Position numbers and translations under genes: made by a program. Of a stretch of DNA of 64,000 bases, positions 41,915 through 52,167 are shown piece after piece. Source of the stretch: Comamonadaceae bacterium (GTDB taxonomy: Bacteria > Pseudomonadota > Gammaproteobacteria > Burkholderiales > Burkholderiaceae_C); contig JAIXPL010000009.1 in NCBI GenBank assembly GCA_027486255.1, positions 61,716 to 125,715 of the forward strand, written 5' to 3'. The stretch's first letter is position 1. Each line of letters begins with the position of its first letter. The notes under the pieces were generated by a model. That model saw only the letters and a list, made by a program, of their open reading frames with translations, was not told the origin of the DNA and did not search any database.

Positions 41915-42906
41915 CAGATCACCTTGGCCCGCATCAGATCGTTGCTGTTGAGCGCGCCGCACAGGCGCGCGGCCTCGTCCACCACCAGCACACTGGTGAT
42001 GCGGTGCTGCTCCATGAGCGCGGCCGCCTCGGCCGCCAGGGCCGTGGCCTGCAGGGTGCGGGGCTGGGCATGCATCACATCGGCCGCACGCAGCTGGCGC
42101 AGGTCCTGACCCTGCTCGACCAAGCGGCGCAGATCGCCGTCGGTGAAGATGCCCAGCACGCGGCGCTGGTCATCGACCACGGCGGTGGCGCCCAAACCCT
42201 TGCTGCTCATCTCGCGCATGAGTTCGCTAAAACCCGCGTCCGCACCAACAGCCGGCACAGCCTCGCCTGTGCGCATGACATCGCTCACATGCGTGAGCAG
42301 CTTGCGGCCGAGCGATCCGCCCGGGTGTGAGCGGGCAAAGTCTTCCGGCTTGAAGCCGCGTGCATCGAGCAGGGCCACGGCCAGGGCGTCACCCATGGCC
42401 AGCTGGGCCGTGGTGCTGGCGGTGGGCGCCAGGTTCAAGGGACAAGCTTCCTGCGACACGCTGGTGTCCAGCACCACATTGGCATGGCGCGCCAGGGAGG
42501 AGCCCAGGCCGCCGGTCATGGCGATCAGCTTGACCTGCTGGCGGCGCAGTGTGGGCAACAAATTGGTGAGCTCTTCGCTCTCGCCGCTGTTGGAGATGCC
42601 CAGCACCACGTCCTCGGCCGTGATCATGCCCAGATCGCCATGGCTGGCCTCGGCGGGGTGCACGAACATGGCGGGGGTGCCGGTGGAGGCAAGCGTGGCG
42701 GCAATCTTGCGGCCGATGTGGCCGCTCTTGCCCATGCCCATGACCACGATGCGGCCACGGCACGCCAGCATCAGGCCCACGGCACGGCTGAAGTCTTCGC
42801 CAACGCGCGCCGCCAGGCCCAGCACGGCCGCCGCCTCGATCTCGAAGGTCTTGCGGGCCAGTGCCAGCGACTGTGCAGGATCGAAGGTCTTGGCGCCTAG
42901 GGTCAT
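41914..42906 (-). CDS. kdsD: D-arabinose 5-phosphate isomerase (KpsF/GutQ/KdsD)
   Basis: SIS domain (VVMGMGKSGHIGRKIAATLASTGTPAMFVHPAEASHGDLGM) plus CBS pair. Confidence 0.92.
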   Translation of the reverse strand: MTLGAKTFDPAQSLALARKTFEIEAAAVLGLAARVGEDFSRAVGLMLACRGRIVVMGMGKSGHIGRKIAATLASTGTPAMFVHPAEASHGDLGMITAEDVVLGISNSGESEELTNLLPTLRRQQVKLIAMTGGLGSSLARHANVVLDTSVSQEACPLNLAPTASTTAQLAMGDALAVALLDARGFKPEDFARSHPGGSLGRKLLTHVSDVMRTGEAVPAVGADAGFSELMREMSSKGLGATAVVDDQRRVLGIFTDGDLRRLVEQGQDLRQLRAADVMHAQPRTLQATALAAEAAALMEQHRITSVLVVDEAARLCGALNSNDLMRAKVI

Positions 42907-42957
42907 GACCGCATTCTAGTGAGCCGCCGCAGAGGCATCCGCTACCATGCTTGGACG

Positions 42958-44943
42958 ATGTCTGGACTCGAGCTCACGCTCTTTTACCTCTTGGCCGCGG
43001 TGATGGGCGTGGTGGTCTGCCGCTACCTCAAGCTGCCGCCCGTGCTGGGCTACCTGGCGGTGGGCGTGGTCATCGGCCCGAATGCGCTGGCCCTGGCGGA
43101 CAACGCCGACAGCGTGCGCCACCTGGGCGAATTCGGCGTGGTGTTTCTGATGTTCGTCATTGGCCTGGAGTTCAACCTGGGCAAGCTGCGCGCCATGCGC
43201 CGGCACGTGTTCGGCCTGGGCCTGTGCCAGGTGGTGCTGACCATGCTGCTGGTGGTGGGCGGCTCGCTGCTGCTGAGCTGGGGCGCGCCCCGCCTGTGGA
43301 ACCTGTCCTGGCAGGCCGCGCTGGCGCTGTCAGGCGCAGTGGCCATGAGCAGCACGGCGCTGGTGGTCAAGATGCTGGCCGAGCGCCTGGAGCTCGAGAC
43401 CGAGCATGGCCGCCGCGTGATGGGCATCCTGCTGTTTCAAGATCTGGCCGTGGTGCCCCTGCTGGTGATCATTCCTGCCTTGGGCTCGCCGGCCGAAGAA
43501 CTCTTCGGTGCGCTGGCCCTGGCCTTCTTGAAAGCCTCGGTGCTGGTGGGCGTGCTGCTCACCGGCGGTCAGCGCGTGATGCGCTGGTGGCTCACCCTGG
43601 TGGCGCGGCGCAAGAGCGAAGAGCTTTTTGTGCTCAACCTCCTGCTGGTGACGCTGGCGCTGGCCTGGCTCACCGAACTGGCCGGCCTGAGCCTGGCGCT
43701 GGGCGCCTTCATGGCCGGCATGCTGATTTCCGAGACCGAATACAAGCACCAGGTGGAAACCGACATCCGGCCCTTCCACGACGTGCTGCTGGGCCTCTTC
43801 TTCATCAGCATCGGCATGATGCTCGACTGGCGCGAGGTGGCGGGCAACTGGCCCTTGGTGCTGGTGCTGCTGCTGGTGCCGGTGCTGCTCAAGCTGGCCC
43901 TGATCACAGCCCTGACCTGGGTACTGGGGGCCACGGCAGGCGTGGCGCTGCGCACGGGCCTGTACCTGGCGCAGGCCGGCGAATTTGGCTTTGTGCTGCT
44001 CACGCTGGCGCAGGACAGCCGGCTGGTGCCCGCCAGCCTCCTCAACCCCGTGCTGGCGGCCATGGTGCTGTCCATGCTGGCCACACCCTTCATCATCCTG
44101 AGCGCCAATCAGATCGTCATGAAGCTGGTGAGCAGCGAATGGATGCAGCAGTCGCTGCAGATGACCAGCATCGCCCGCAAGGCCATCAATACCCAAAAGC
44201 ACGTGATCATCTGCGGCTACGGCCGCTGCGGCCAAAACCTGGCCCGCATGCTGGACAAGGAAGACATTCCCCACATCGCGCTCGACCTGGACCCCGACCG
44301 CGTGCGCCAGGCCGCCGCCGCGGGCAACTCAGTGGTGTTTGGTGACGCGGTGCGGCCACAGTCGCTCATGGCCGCGGGCCTGGCCCGAGCCAGCGCCGTG
44401 GTGGTGACCTACCTGGACACGGCCAGCGCGCTGAAGGTGCTGGCCAATGTGCGCGAGCATTCGCCCAGCGTACCGGTGATCGTGCGCACGGTGGACGACC
44501 ACGACCTCGAACAGCTGCAGGCCGCCGGCGCCACCGAAGTGGTGCCCGAGGCCATTGAGGGCAGCCTGATGCTGGCCAGCCACGCGCTGGCCCTGGTGGG
44601 CGTGCCCATGCGGCGCGTGATCCGCCTGGTGCAGGACCAGCGAGACGCCCGCTACAACCTGCTGCGCGGCTACTTCCACGGGGCCGACGACAGCAGCCTG
44701 CATGAGATGGAGCAGGAGCGGCTGTCCACCGTCAACCTGCCGCCTGGCGCCAGACTGGCGGGCAAGCCGCTGGACGCGCTGGCGCTGCACGCCGTGGGGG
44801 TGCGCGTGGTGAGCCTGCGCCGCGCGGGCGGGCAAAGTGTGCCCATCGACGAGGGCTCCTTGCTCGAGGGTGGCGACACCTTGGTGCTCTCAGGCCGGCC
44901 GGCTGCGCTGGCGCTGGCTGAAGACAAACTGCTCAAAGGATGA
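42958..44943 (+). CDS. Kef-family cation:proton antiporter with TrkA-N domain
   Basis: N-terminal Na+/H+ exchanger-like segments; [14 protein letters not shown] TrkA-N motif; TrkA-C-like end. Confidence 0.9.
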   Translation: MSGLELTLFYLLAAVMGVVVCRYLKLPPVLGYLAVGVVIGPNALALADNADSVRHLGEFGVVFLMFVIGLEFNLGKLRAMRRHVFGLGLCQVVLTMLLVVGGSLLLSWGAPRLWNLSWQAALALSGAVAMSSTALVVKMLAERLELETEHGRRVMGILLFQDLAVVPLLVIIPALGSPAEELFGALALAFLKASVLVGVLLTGGQRVMRWWLTLVARRKSEELFVLNLLLVTLALAWLTELAGLSLALGAFMAGMLISETEYKHQVETDIRPFHDVLLGLFFISIGMMLDWREVAGNWPLVLVLLLVPVLLKLALITALTWVLGATAGVALRTGLYLAQAGEFGFVLLTLAQDSRLVPASLLNPVLAAMVLSMLATPFIILSANQIVMKLVSSEWMQQSLQMTSIARKAINTQKHVIICGYGRCGQNLARMLDKEDIPHIALDLDPDRVRQAAAAGNSVVFGDAVRPQSLMAAGLARASAVVVTYLDTASALKVLANVREHSPSVPVIVRTVDDHDLEQLQAAGATEVVPEAIEGSLMLASHALALVGVPMRRVIRLVQDQRDARYNLLRGYFHGADDSSLHEMEQERLSTVNLPPGARLAGKPLDALALHAVGVRVVSLRRAGGQSVPIDEGSLLEGGDTLVLSGRPAALALAEDKLLKG

Positions 44944-44959
44944 ATCCGCCGTGACCGTG

Positions 44960-45505
44960 ATGAATGTGCATGACTTCCTGCGCCGCCATATCCGCACCGT
45001 GCCCGACTGGCCGGCCCCGGGCGTGCAATTCCGCGACATCACGCCGCTGCTGCAGGATCCGCGCGTCTTCCGGGTGCTGGTCGATGCCTTTGTGCACCGC
45101 TACATGGACCCGGCGCTGCGGCCCGACGTGGTGGCCGGGCTCGATGCGCGCGGCTTCATCCTGGGCGCGGTGGTGGCCTACGAGCTGGGCGTGGGCTTCG
45201 TGCCGATCCGCAAGAAAGGCAAGCTGCCCTTCACCACCGTGGAGGAAACCTACGAGCTGGAGTACGGCAGCGCCACGGTGGAGCTGCACACCGATGCGGT
45301 GCAGCCCGGCCAGCGCGTGCTGCTGATCGACGACCTGATCGCCACCGGCGGCACCATGATGGCCGGCCGCAGGCTGTTGGAAAAACTCGGGGCCACGGTG
45401 ATCGAGGGCGCCGCCATCGTCGACCTGCCCGAGCTGGGCGGCTCGGCGCGGCTCAAGGCCTCGGGCCTGCACCTGTTCACCTTGGTGGACTTTGACGGGC
45501 ACTGA
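44960..45505 (+). CDS. apt: Adenine phosphoribosyltransferase
   Basis: [46 protein letters not shown] motif. Confidence 0.95.
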   Translation: MNVHDFLRRHIRTVPDWPAPGVQFRDITPLLQDPRVFRVLVDAFVHRYMDPALRPDVVAGLDARGFILGAVVAYELGVGFVPIRKKGKLPFTTVEETYELEYGSATVELHTDAVQPGQRVLLIDDLIATGGTMMAGRRLLEKLGATVIEGAAIVDLPELGGSARLKASGLHLFTLVDFDGH

Positions 45506-45562
45506 GGCTGGGCGGCGCTCGCCGCATGACCCTGCAGCGCACTGGGCCGCGGCCACCTTGGC

Positions 45563-46174
45563 ATGATGCGCGACATGCAGCACGACGCCATTTCCTTGAA
45601 AACGCACGGCCCCAGCCGCCGGCAGCTGTTGGTGGGTGCGGCCGGCCTGGCGCTGGGCCCCGCCTATGCCAACAACCAGGTCCGGGAAGCGGCCGTGTTC
45701 GCCGGGCAGCTGCGCCAGGGCGGCTGCGCCGTGGTGATCCGCCATGCCCAGACCGAGCCCGGTCTGGGCGACCCCCCCGGCTTCCGGCTCGATGAATGCG
45801 GCACGCAGCGCCAGCTCAGTCTGGCCGGCCGCGAGCAATCAAAACGGTTGGGCCAATGGTTCGCCCAGCGCAAGCTGCTGCCGCGCGAGGTGCGCACCAG
45901 CCAGTGGTGCCGCTGCCGACACACGGCCGAGCTGGCCTTCGGCAGCGCCACCGAGTGGCCGGCCCTGAACTCCACCTTCGGTGACAGCCGTCCGCAGGCT
46001 GCCCAGACTGCGCAGCTGCGCGAACGGCTGGCACAGATTCCCGAGCGGCAGTTCGAGGTTTGGGTCACGCACCAGGTCAACATGACCGACCTCACAGACC
46101 AGTACCCCTCCATGGGCGAAGCCTTCCTGGTAGACACCACCGGCCGCATGCGCGGTCGCTTCATGTTCGCCTGA
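45563..46174 (+). CDS. Histidine phosphatase family protein with twin-arginine-like N-terminus
   Basis: SRRQLLVGAAGLALG; VIRHAQTEPG; ends FLVDTTGRMRGRFMFA. Confidence 0.85.
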   Translation: MMRDMQHDAISLKTHGPSRRQLLVGAAGLALGPAYANNQVREAAVFAGQLRQGGCAVVIRHAQTEPGLGDPPGFRLDECGTQRQLSLAGREQSKRLGQWFAQRKLLPREVRTSQWCRCRHTAELAFGSATEWPALNSTFGDSRPQAAQTAQLRERLAQIPERQFEVWVTHQVNMTDLTDQYPSMGEAFLVDTTGRMRGRFMFA

Positions 46175-46229
46175 GGCGCCTTCAGAGCGGCGGCGCCGGA
46201 TGCCGCGTGCGAGCAAAGCTGGCGATGGC
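46124..46229. repeat. Left copy of ~106 bp imperfect direct repeat
   Basis: Aligns without gaps to 54367-54472 (offset 8243); 13 mismatches counted by eye, with the last ~50 bp differing at one base. Confidence 0.9.
46182..46229 (-). pseudogene. Remnant of the MFS gene 3' end (AIASFARTRHPAPPL)
   Basis: Same 15 C-terminal residues as the intact MFS protein at 54425-55840. Confidence 0.85.
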
Positions 46230-46333
46230 CGGCAAACACCCGAGGCAATCCCGGAAAAAGCCAGTGGAGAGGCCCCGACTTTCATGGCCTGGAGCCTCGT
46301 CGGCCGGCCGGACCACCGCAGGGCCCCAGCGAC

Positions 46334-47557
46334 TCAGCCTGCTGCGGGTAACAGAGTGCGCAACGGCTGCGCGGGATCGGCGATGCGTTCGGGCGTGGGC
46401 TGGACGCCGGCCTCCAGCAGCTTGCGCGCAACCATGAAGTCGGCCGGCGCATTGACCGCCTCGGCGCAGCGCAACAGTTCCTTCTGGAAGTGAAACAAAC
46501 TGAAACTGCTGGGTTGGGCGCCGGCACGCCGCACGGTGCGCACCGGGCCGGGGTCCAGCAGGCCCACCATCTGCAAGCGCATGCCGCCCTGCTCGGACCA
46601 GAACCAGGGCACAGGCTGGTACGGCTGCGGTGGCCCGCCCAGCAGCGTAGCCGCTGCCACGCGGGCCTGGTCCTGCGCGTTCTGAATGGACTCCAACCGC
46701 AAGTCGGCGCCGCGCCAGCCAAAGCGGGTGCAGTCGCCGATGGCCAGGATCTGCGGGTCGCTGGTGCGCTGCAGGGCATCGACCACGATGCCGTCGGAGC
46801 AGGCCAAACCGGCAGACTCGGCCAGCTCGGTGTTGGGCTGCGCGCCGATGGCCAGCAGCAACTGATCGACCGCGTGCGCACCCGAGGTACCTTCCAACCG
46901 GACCAGTCGTTGGTGGCTGAAGCTGGGGGCGCCCACTTCCGCCAGCAGTTCGATGCGGATGCCGGCGGCCCGGTGCTGCTCGAGCACATGCGCGGACAGG
47001 GCCTCGGAAACGGCCCGGCCCATCAGGCGCGGACCCGTTTCGAGGACCGTCACCGGCTTTCCCAGGACAGCGCAGGTAGCCGCAACCTCCAGGCCGATGA
47101 ACCCACCGCCCAGAATGGTGAGCGAGCGGCAGGCCGCCAAGGCTTCGCGCAGGGCGCGCGCGTCCTGCGCGCTGCGCAGTACATGGACATTGGACGCTGA
47201 AGGCCAGCCGGGCAGACGACGTGCGCGTGCGCCAGTCGCCAGCACCAGCTGGCCGTAGGCCAGGCTGCGGCCCGAGCGCAGGCCTAGGCTGCGGGCCTGC
47301 CGGTCCAAGGAATTGACGGGATCGTCCAGGAAGCACTGCACGCCGGCCGCGGCAAACCAAGCAGCATCGCGCAGCGGCTGCGCCGGCTCGTCAGGTTTTT
47401 TCAGGAAGGCCTTGGACAGAGGCGGACGTTGGTAGGGCAGCGCGTCTTCTTCGCCGACCAGATACACACGCGGCCCCTGACCGGCGTCAACAAGACTGGT
47501 GCAAAGCGCCATCCCAGCATGCCCGGCACCCACGATCACGATAGGGTCCGCACTCAT
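46334..47557 (-). CDS. Ferredoxin reductase, FAD-dependent (putidaredoxin/rhodocoxin reductase type)
   Basis: IVGAGHAGMALCTSL; TILGGGFIGLEVAATC; AIGDCTRFGW. Confidence 0.9.
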   Translation of the reverse strand: MSADPIVIVGAGHAGMALCTSLVDAGQGPRVYLVGEEDALPYQRPPLSKAFLKKPDEPAQPLRDAAWFAAAGVQCFLDDPVNSLDRQARSLGLRSGRSLAYGQLVLATGARARRLPGWPSASNVHVLRSAQDARALREALAACRSLTILGGGFIGLEVAATCAVLGKPVTVLETGPRLMGRAVSEALSAHVLEQHRAAGIRIELLAEVGAPSFSHQRLVRLEGTSGAHAVDQLLLAIGAQPNTELAESAGLACSDGIVVDALQRTSDPQILAIGDCTRFGWRGADLRLESIQNAQDQARVAAATLLGGPPQPYQPVPWFWSEQGGMRLQMVGLLDPGPVRTVRRAGAQPSSFSLFHFQKELLRCAEAVNAPADFMVARKLLEAGVQPTPERIADPAQPLRTLLPAAG

Positions 47558-48108
47558 AGCTGACCTTTGTTAGCGCCTAGCCGGTTGACGCGTTTGCGCT
47601 GCGCCTGGGGATGGCGCTGGTGCAAGTAGCGTCGAGTAGCCTCCTCGACCGCCGGAAGATTGTCGTGCAAGCGGCGCAGCAGATCGAGCAGCGCCTCCCG
47701 CTCCTTGGGGGACAGAGGGGACAGCAGGGCGCGTTCGCGCTCAAGGGCCAGCTCGCGAATCTCGTCGTGCAGGGCCTGGCCCTTGGCCGTGATGCTGGCT
47801 AGACGCAAGCGGCCGTCGTTCACATCCAGGCCAATGGTGATCAACCCATCGGACTGCATGCGCTTGAAGGCCCGGCTGGCCGAGGCCTTATCCATGCCGA
47901 TCACCCGGCAGGCGTGCTGAGCTGACAAGGTGCGCTCAATGGCCAGCAGCACCAACAGGCGCCAAGTTTCGATCCCTGTGCCGAAGGCTGTGAGGTAAGC
48001 CTGCGAAGCACCGCCCGAGAGCTTGTTAGAAATCCACGTGAGATACCCCGGCACATAGCGGTCGAGGTCGATCCGCGCCGAGGCGCGCGCGACCTGAGCG
48101 GCCTTCAT
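47554..48108 (-). CDS. MarR family transcriptional regulator
   Basis: YLTWISNKLSGGASQAYLTAFGTGIETWRLLVLLA...RVIGMDKASASRAFKRMQSDGLI...DGRLRLASIT; ATGA overlaps with both neighbours. Confidence 0.88.
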   Translation of the reverse strand: MKAAQVARASARIDLDRYVPGYLTWISNKLSGGASQAYLTAFGTGIETWRLLVLLAIERTLSAQHACRVIGMDKASASRAFKRMQSDGLITIGLDVNDGRLRLASITAKGQALHDEIRELALERERALLSPLSPKEREALLDLLRRLHDNLPAVEEATRRYLHQRHPQAQRKRVNRLGANKGQL

Positions 48109-48428
48109 TGCTGGCTGGCTGGCATCCGCAGCACCAGCCCGTTGAGCTCTGCGTGGACCTTGATCTGGCAGGACAGCCGGCTTTGCGGCAGGCGCTCGCT
48201 CGAGGTGCACTCTAGCATTTCGAGCTCGTTAGACAGTGGCGGCTGGACCTTGTCCAGCCAGGCCGGATCGATGTAGACGTGACAGGTGGCGCACATGGCC
48301 GAGCCACCGCACTCGCCAACGATGCCCCGCACGCCTGCGGCCACCGCTGCCTGCATGACGCTATGACCTTGCGGGACGTGCAGCTCGCTGCGCTGGCCTT
48401 CGTGAGTGATTAGATAAATGACAGGCAT
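48105..48428 (-). CDS. [2Fe-2S] ferredoxin (adrenodoxin/putidaredoxin type)
   Basis: CGGSAMCATCHVYIDPAWLD...E-LEML...RLSCQIKV. Confidence 0.92.
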   Translation of the reverse strand: MPVIYLITHEGQRSELHVPQGHSVMQAAVAAGVRGIVGECGGSAMCATCHVYIDPAWLDKVQPPLSNELEMLECTSSERLPQSRLSCQIKVHAELNGLVLRMPASQQ

Positions 48429-48445
48429 GGCAAAAAAGTTAGCGA

Positions 48446-49672
48446 TCAAGGAGGGATTAAACGGAGGGGTAGTGAAGCCAATGCGCGCAGGGTGTTGTTC
48501 AAACGGCGCGTGGGCTCACCCGCCAATTCGATGTGGGCAAAACGCTTAGCGATACCCGCAAGGATGAGCTCGCCCTCTAACCGAGCCACCACCTGACCTA
48601 CGCAGCCGTGGATGCCCGAGCCAAACGCCATGTGGCCGGTGGGCCGGCGGCCGATGTCAAAACGATCGGGGTCCGGCCACTGGCGCTCGTCGCGGTTGGC
48701 GGCGGCCAGTACGGTCAGCACCTTGGAGCCGGCGGGGATCGGAGTCCCCATCAGTTCCACCCCGCGAGAGGTAGTGCGGAAAAAAGTCTGCACGGCCGAC
48801 TCGTAGCGCAGAGATTCCTCGAAGGCCTGGCGCGCCAGACCGGGATCGGCGTGGAGCCTGGCATAGGCCTCGGGGTTGGTGGCAAGGCACCACAAGGCGT
48901 TGCCGATGCCATTGACCGTGGTGTCCACGCCCGCCGAAAGGAAAGATCGCACCAGCATGGGCGCCTCGTCCTGACTGATCTCGCCGGCGTCGGCGGCCTG
49001 GTAAATCTGGTCGCCCAAGCCACCGGGGCGCAGCATGGCTCGCTGGCAGTGAGCCATGATCCAGGCCGTCACCGGCTGCACCTTCTCGGCCGAACGGATC
49101 AGCCGTTCGTTGCGCGGGCCGAAGGCGTTGAAAATCATGTCGCCGTAAAGCAGCAGGTTCTCCCGTCCGTCGGATCCCAAGCCCACAGCGTCGGGGAAAA
49201 CCTTGAGCGGATAGGCCTCGGCGATACGCGTGACGCCGTCAACGGTCTCGCCGCGGCGGGCCGCCTCGAGTACGCCGTCTAGCAGACGGTCGGCCTCCTG
49301 CGAAAAACTTTCTCGGATCTGAGCGACGGTGCGAGGCGACAGAATGCGCGAAAGAATAGTTCGCGCGCGGGTGTGGTTGGGCGGGTCCGCCTCCAGGATC
49401 AGGCTCTTGGGCCGAAAGGGTGGCTCCTTGTTGAAGTTGGCAAGTCCCACGCCCGCCGAAGAGATGTAGTTCTCGTGATCGTTGAGGACATGACGCACCG
49501 GCTCATGGCGGCCGGTGACATAGATACCGTACTTGGGCATCCACACCACGGGGCCCGCCGCGCGCAGGCGCTCATGGTAGGGATATGGGTCGGCAAGCAG
49601 CGCGTTGGAAAACGGATCGACGTCCAGCACGGGCACGCCTGCGGGGGCGGCTGGCATGGTGTCAGTAGTCAT
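48446..49672 (-). CDS. Cytochrome P450, CYP199A-like
   Basis: I-helix SAGVDTTVNGI, ExxR EESLRYES, heme loop FGSGIHGCVGQ. Long blocks (ISSAGVGLANFNKEPPFRPKSLILEADPP, LVRSFLSAG.DTTVNGI) match recalled CYP199A sequences. Confidence 0.9.
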   Translation of the reverse strand: MTTDTMPAAPAGVPVLDVDPFSNALLADPYPYHERLRAAGPVVWMPKYGIYVTGRHEPVRHVLNDHENYISSAGVGLANFNKEPPFRPKSLILEADPPNHTRARTILSRILSPRTVAQIRESFSQEADRLLDGVLEAARRGETVDGVTRIAEAYPLKVFPDAVGLGSDGRENLLLYGDMIFNAFGPRNERLIRSAEKVQPVTAWIMAHCQRAMLRPGGLGDQIYQAADAGEISQDEAPMLVRSFLSAGVDTTVNGIGNALWCLATNPEAYARLHADPGLARQAFEESLRYESAVQTFFRTTSRGVELMGTPIPAGSKVLTVLAAANRDERQWPDPDRFDIGRRPTGHMAFGSGIHGCVGQVVARLEGELILAGIAKRFAHIELAGEPTRRLNNTLRALASLPLRLIPP

Positions 49673-49693
49673 GTGAAAGCTCCATCTATAGAT

Positions 49694-50404
49694 TCAGTGG
49701 GCACCCGCGACACCCACATAGCGCTCGAGCAACTCGGGCCGCGCGCTCAGGCTGTGGCAGGCTTCGCGGTGAACCACGGCGCCGCGCTCGAGCACGATGG
49801 CCTGCTGCGCAAAGCGCAGCGCCGCCTCGACCTTTTGCTCGACGAGCACCACGGCCACGCCGGTCTGGCTGGCCAGCCGGGTGAAAGCTGCCATGAGCTC
49901 CTGGCAGATGATGGGCGCCAGCCCCTCCAGCGGCTCGTCGCGCAGCAGACGCCGCGGCTGGCCCAACAGCGTGCGTGCGACGCTGAGCATCTGCTGCTCT
50001 CCGCCGGAGAGCTGGCTACCGCCATTGCGCCGGCGTTCAGCCAGGCGCGGAAAGAGCTCATAGGCCTCCTGCACGTAGCGGACCGGTCGGCCCTTGAGCC
50101 CGGTGACCAGATTTTCCTCCACCGTGAGCGAGGGAAAGATGTCGCGCGTCTGCGGCACATAGCCCAGACCCGCCAGCGCGCGCGCGCCAGGCCCGGTCTG
50201 GCCCAGGGGGCGGCCCTCCAGACGCACTGTGCCCCGGCGCACGTCGGCCAGCCCCATCAAGGCCTTGAGCAGTGTGGTCTTACCCACACCGTTGCGGCCA
50301 ATCAAGGCCAGTCGCTCGCCGGGCTCAACGGCCAACTCAATACCGTGCAGCACCTGCACCGGGCCGTAGCCGGCGTGCAGGTCATTGACTTCCAGCAAAG
50401 CCAT
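49694..50404 (-). CDS. Liv-type ABC transporter ATP-binding protein (LivF-like), atypical Walker B
   Basis: GRNGVGKTTLLKALMG, LSGGEQQMLSVARTLL, RRLLRDEPLEGLAP. Confidence 0.9.
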   Translation of the reverse strand: MALLEVNDLHAGYGPVQVLHGIELAVEPGERLALIGRNGVGKTTLLKALMGLADVRRGTVRLEGRPLGQTGPGARALAGLGYVPQTRDIFPSLTVEENLVTGLKGRPVRYVQEAYELFPRLAERRRNGGSQLSGGEQQMLSVARTLLGQPRRLLRDEPLEGLAPIICQELMAAFTRLASQTGVAVVLVEQKVEAALRFAQQAIVLERGAVVHREACHSLSARPELLERYVGVAGAH

Positions 50405-50407
50405 GCT

Positions 50408-51157
50408 TTAGCCCTCCTCGCCCAGATAGGCCGCGCGCACAGCAGGGTGGAGACGGATATCTGCAGGGCTGCCCTCGGCCAACACCGCGCCTTCGGCCAG
50501 TACCATCATGCGGTCGGCGAAATTGAAGACCAGGTCCATGTCGTGCTCGATCATGAGAATCGCCAAGTCGGCGGGCAGACTGTCCAGCGCCTGGAGCACC
50601 ACCTGGCGCTCACCGGAGGGCACGCCCGCCATGGGCTCGTCGAGCAGCAGCACGCGCGGGCGCAAGGCCATGGCCAGCGCGATCTCCACCAAGCGCTGCT
50701 CGCCATAAGCCAGCTCCACGGGGGCGCGGGCAGCCAGCGCATCCATGCGCAGGGACTGCAAGATGCTCTGGGCCTCACCCTGCACTGCGCTGTAACTGCC
50801 AAGCGGCCGCCAGAGTCTGCCGATGGAACCCTCGCGTTCGTGAATAGCCATTTCCACCTGCAGCCGCACCGGCAAGGTGGGTGCAAGCTGGGTAATCTGG
50901 AAAGTGCGCACCAGGCCGCGCTTGACCCGCTGGGCCTGACTTAACGCGCTCACATCCTCGCCGGCTAGGCATACGCTGCCAGCGCTGGGTGCCAGCACGC
51001 CGGTGATGAGGTTGATAAGGGTGGTCTTACCCGCGCCGTTGGGCCCGATCAGACCGACCTTGTCCCCCGCCTGGAGGCGCAAGTTGATGTCGCGGGTGAC
51101 CTGCAAGCCACCAAAGGACTTGCGCAGCTGCCGGGTCTCGAGCAGCGGCGCACTCAT
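50408..51157 (-). CDS. Liv-type ABC transporter ATP-binding protein (LivG-like)
   Basis: GPNGAGKTTLINLITG; LLLDEPMAGVPSGE. Confidence 0.92.
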   Translation of the reverse strand: MSAPLLETRQLRKSFGGLQVTRDINLRLQAGDKVGLIGPNGAGKTTLINLITGVLAPSAGSVCLAGEDVSALSQAQRVKRGLVRTFQITQLAPTLPVRLQVEMAIHEREGSIGRLWRPLGSYSAVQGEAQSILQSLRMDALAARAPVELAYGEQRLVEIALAMALRPRVLLLDEPMAGVPSGERQVVLQALDSLPADLAILMIEHDMDLVFNFADRMMVLAEGAVLAEGSPADIRLHPAVRAAYLGEEG

Positions 51158-52149
51158 GAGGACGCTCTCGCCGGCGAAGCCGCGCGCCTGAACACCTGCA
51201 GCCGCCGCGCCAATTCCTGGCCCCAGCGCTCGCGCGGCACCAGCACCATGGTCACCAATATTCCGCCAATGATGAACAACCAATGATAGGGGTTCAACGT
51301 GGAGGCCCAGTGGTGGATGCTGGCAAAGACCACCGTGCCCACCAGCGCGCCCCACAGGTTACCGGCACCGCCCAGCACCAGCATCACCAGGGCCTCGGCC
51401 GAAAGTTCAAAGCCCAGGGTATCAAGGCCAACGATCTGCGCCACCTGGGCGGCCAGCGCACCAGAGATGCCCGCGAACGCGCCAGCGATGGTGTAGAGCT
51501 TGAGCAGCTGCCAGCGGATGCGCGTGCCCAGAGCCGCCATACGCTGGCGGTTCTGATGGATACCCACACAGGCCAGGCCAAAGGGCGACGCCATCAGCCT
51601 GCGCATCAGCCACAGGCTGATGAACATCACGACAAAGCAGTAGACAAAGGCCACCCGGCCCTGCAGGTCAAACGATGCCAAGCCCAAGATTTTGCTTATG
51701 GTGAATCCAGAGAGTCCATCATCGCCGCCCGTCCACTGGCGCAGCTTGCTCGCCAGATTCTGCGCGATCTGACTGATGGCGATGGTCAGCATCAAAAAGG
51801 TCAGGCCCTCGTAGCGCAGCAGAAAAAGGCCGCTCAAGAACGCCAACAGCGCACCCGCACAAGCACCGGCCAGCAGGCCCAGCAAAGGGTTGCCCGTCAG
51901 GTGCATGGCCAGCAGCCCAGCCGCGTAGGCGCCCACGCCATACATGGCCGAATGACCTAGCGTGGCCAGCCCGCCATAGCCAACCACCAAGTCCAGTGAC
52001 ATCACGAAGATGGCCAAAGCCGCAATTCGCGCGGCCATGGGCAGCTGGTCTGGGAATACAAAATAGATCAACAGCGCCAAGCACAGCAAGGCCGCATAGG
52101 GCAGCACCTGGCGCCACAGCGGCGAGGCATGAAGGGACAGGCCAGTCAT
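51154..52149 (-). CDS. Liv-type ABC transporter permease (LivM-like)
   Basis: DLVVGYGGLATLGHSAMYGVGAYAAGLL. Confidence 0.92.
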   Translation of the reverse strand: MTGLSLHASPLWRQVLPYAALLCLALLIYFVFPDQLPMAARIAALAIFVMSLDLVVGYGGLATLGHSAMYGVGAYAAGLLAMHLTGNPLLGLLAGACAGALLAFLSGLFLLRYEGLTFLMLTIAISQIAQNLASKLRQWTGGDDGLSGFTISKILGLASFDLQGRVAFVYCFVVMFISLWLMRRLMASPFGLACVGIHQNRQRMAALGTRIRWQLLKLYTIAGAFAGISGALAAQVAQIVGLDTLGFELSAEALVMLVLGGAGNLWGALVGTVVFASIHHWASTLNPYHWLFIIGGILVTMVLVPRERWGQELARRLQVFRRAASPARASS

Positions 52150-52167
52150 GGGGGCAGCGCCAAGTGT

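Noticed and set aside
46182-47360. 392-aa minus-strand ORF overlapping the ferredoxin reductase
   Set aside because: Out of frame with the reductase; only its last 15 codons are meaningful, as the MFS remnant.
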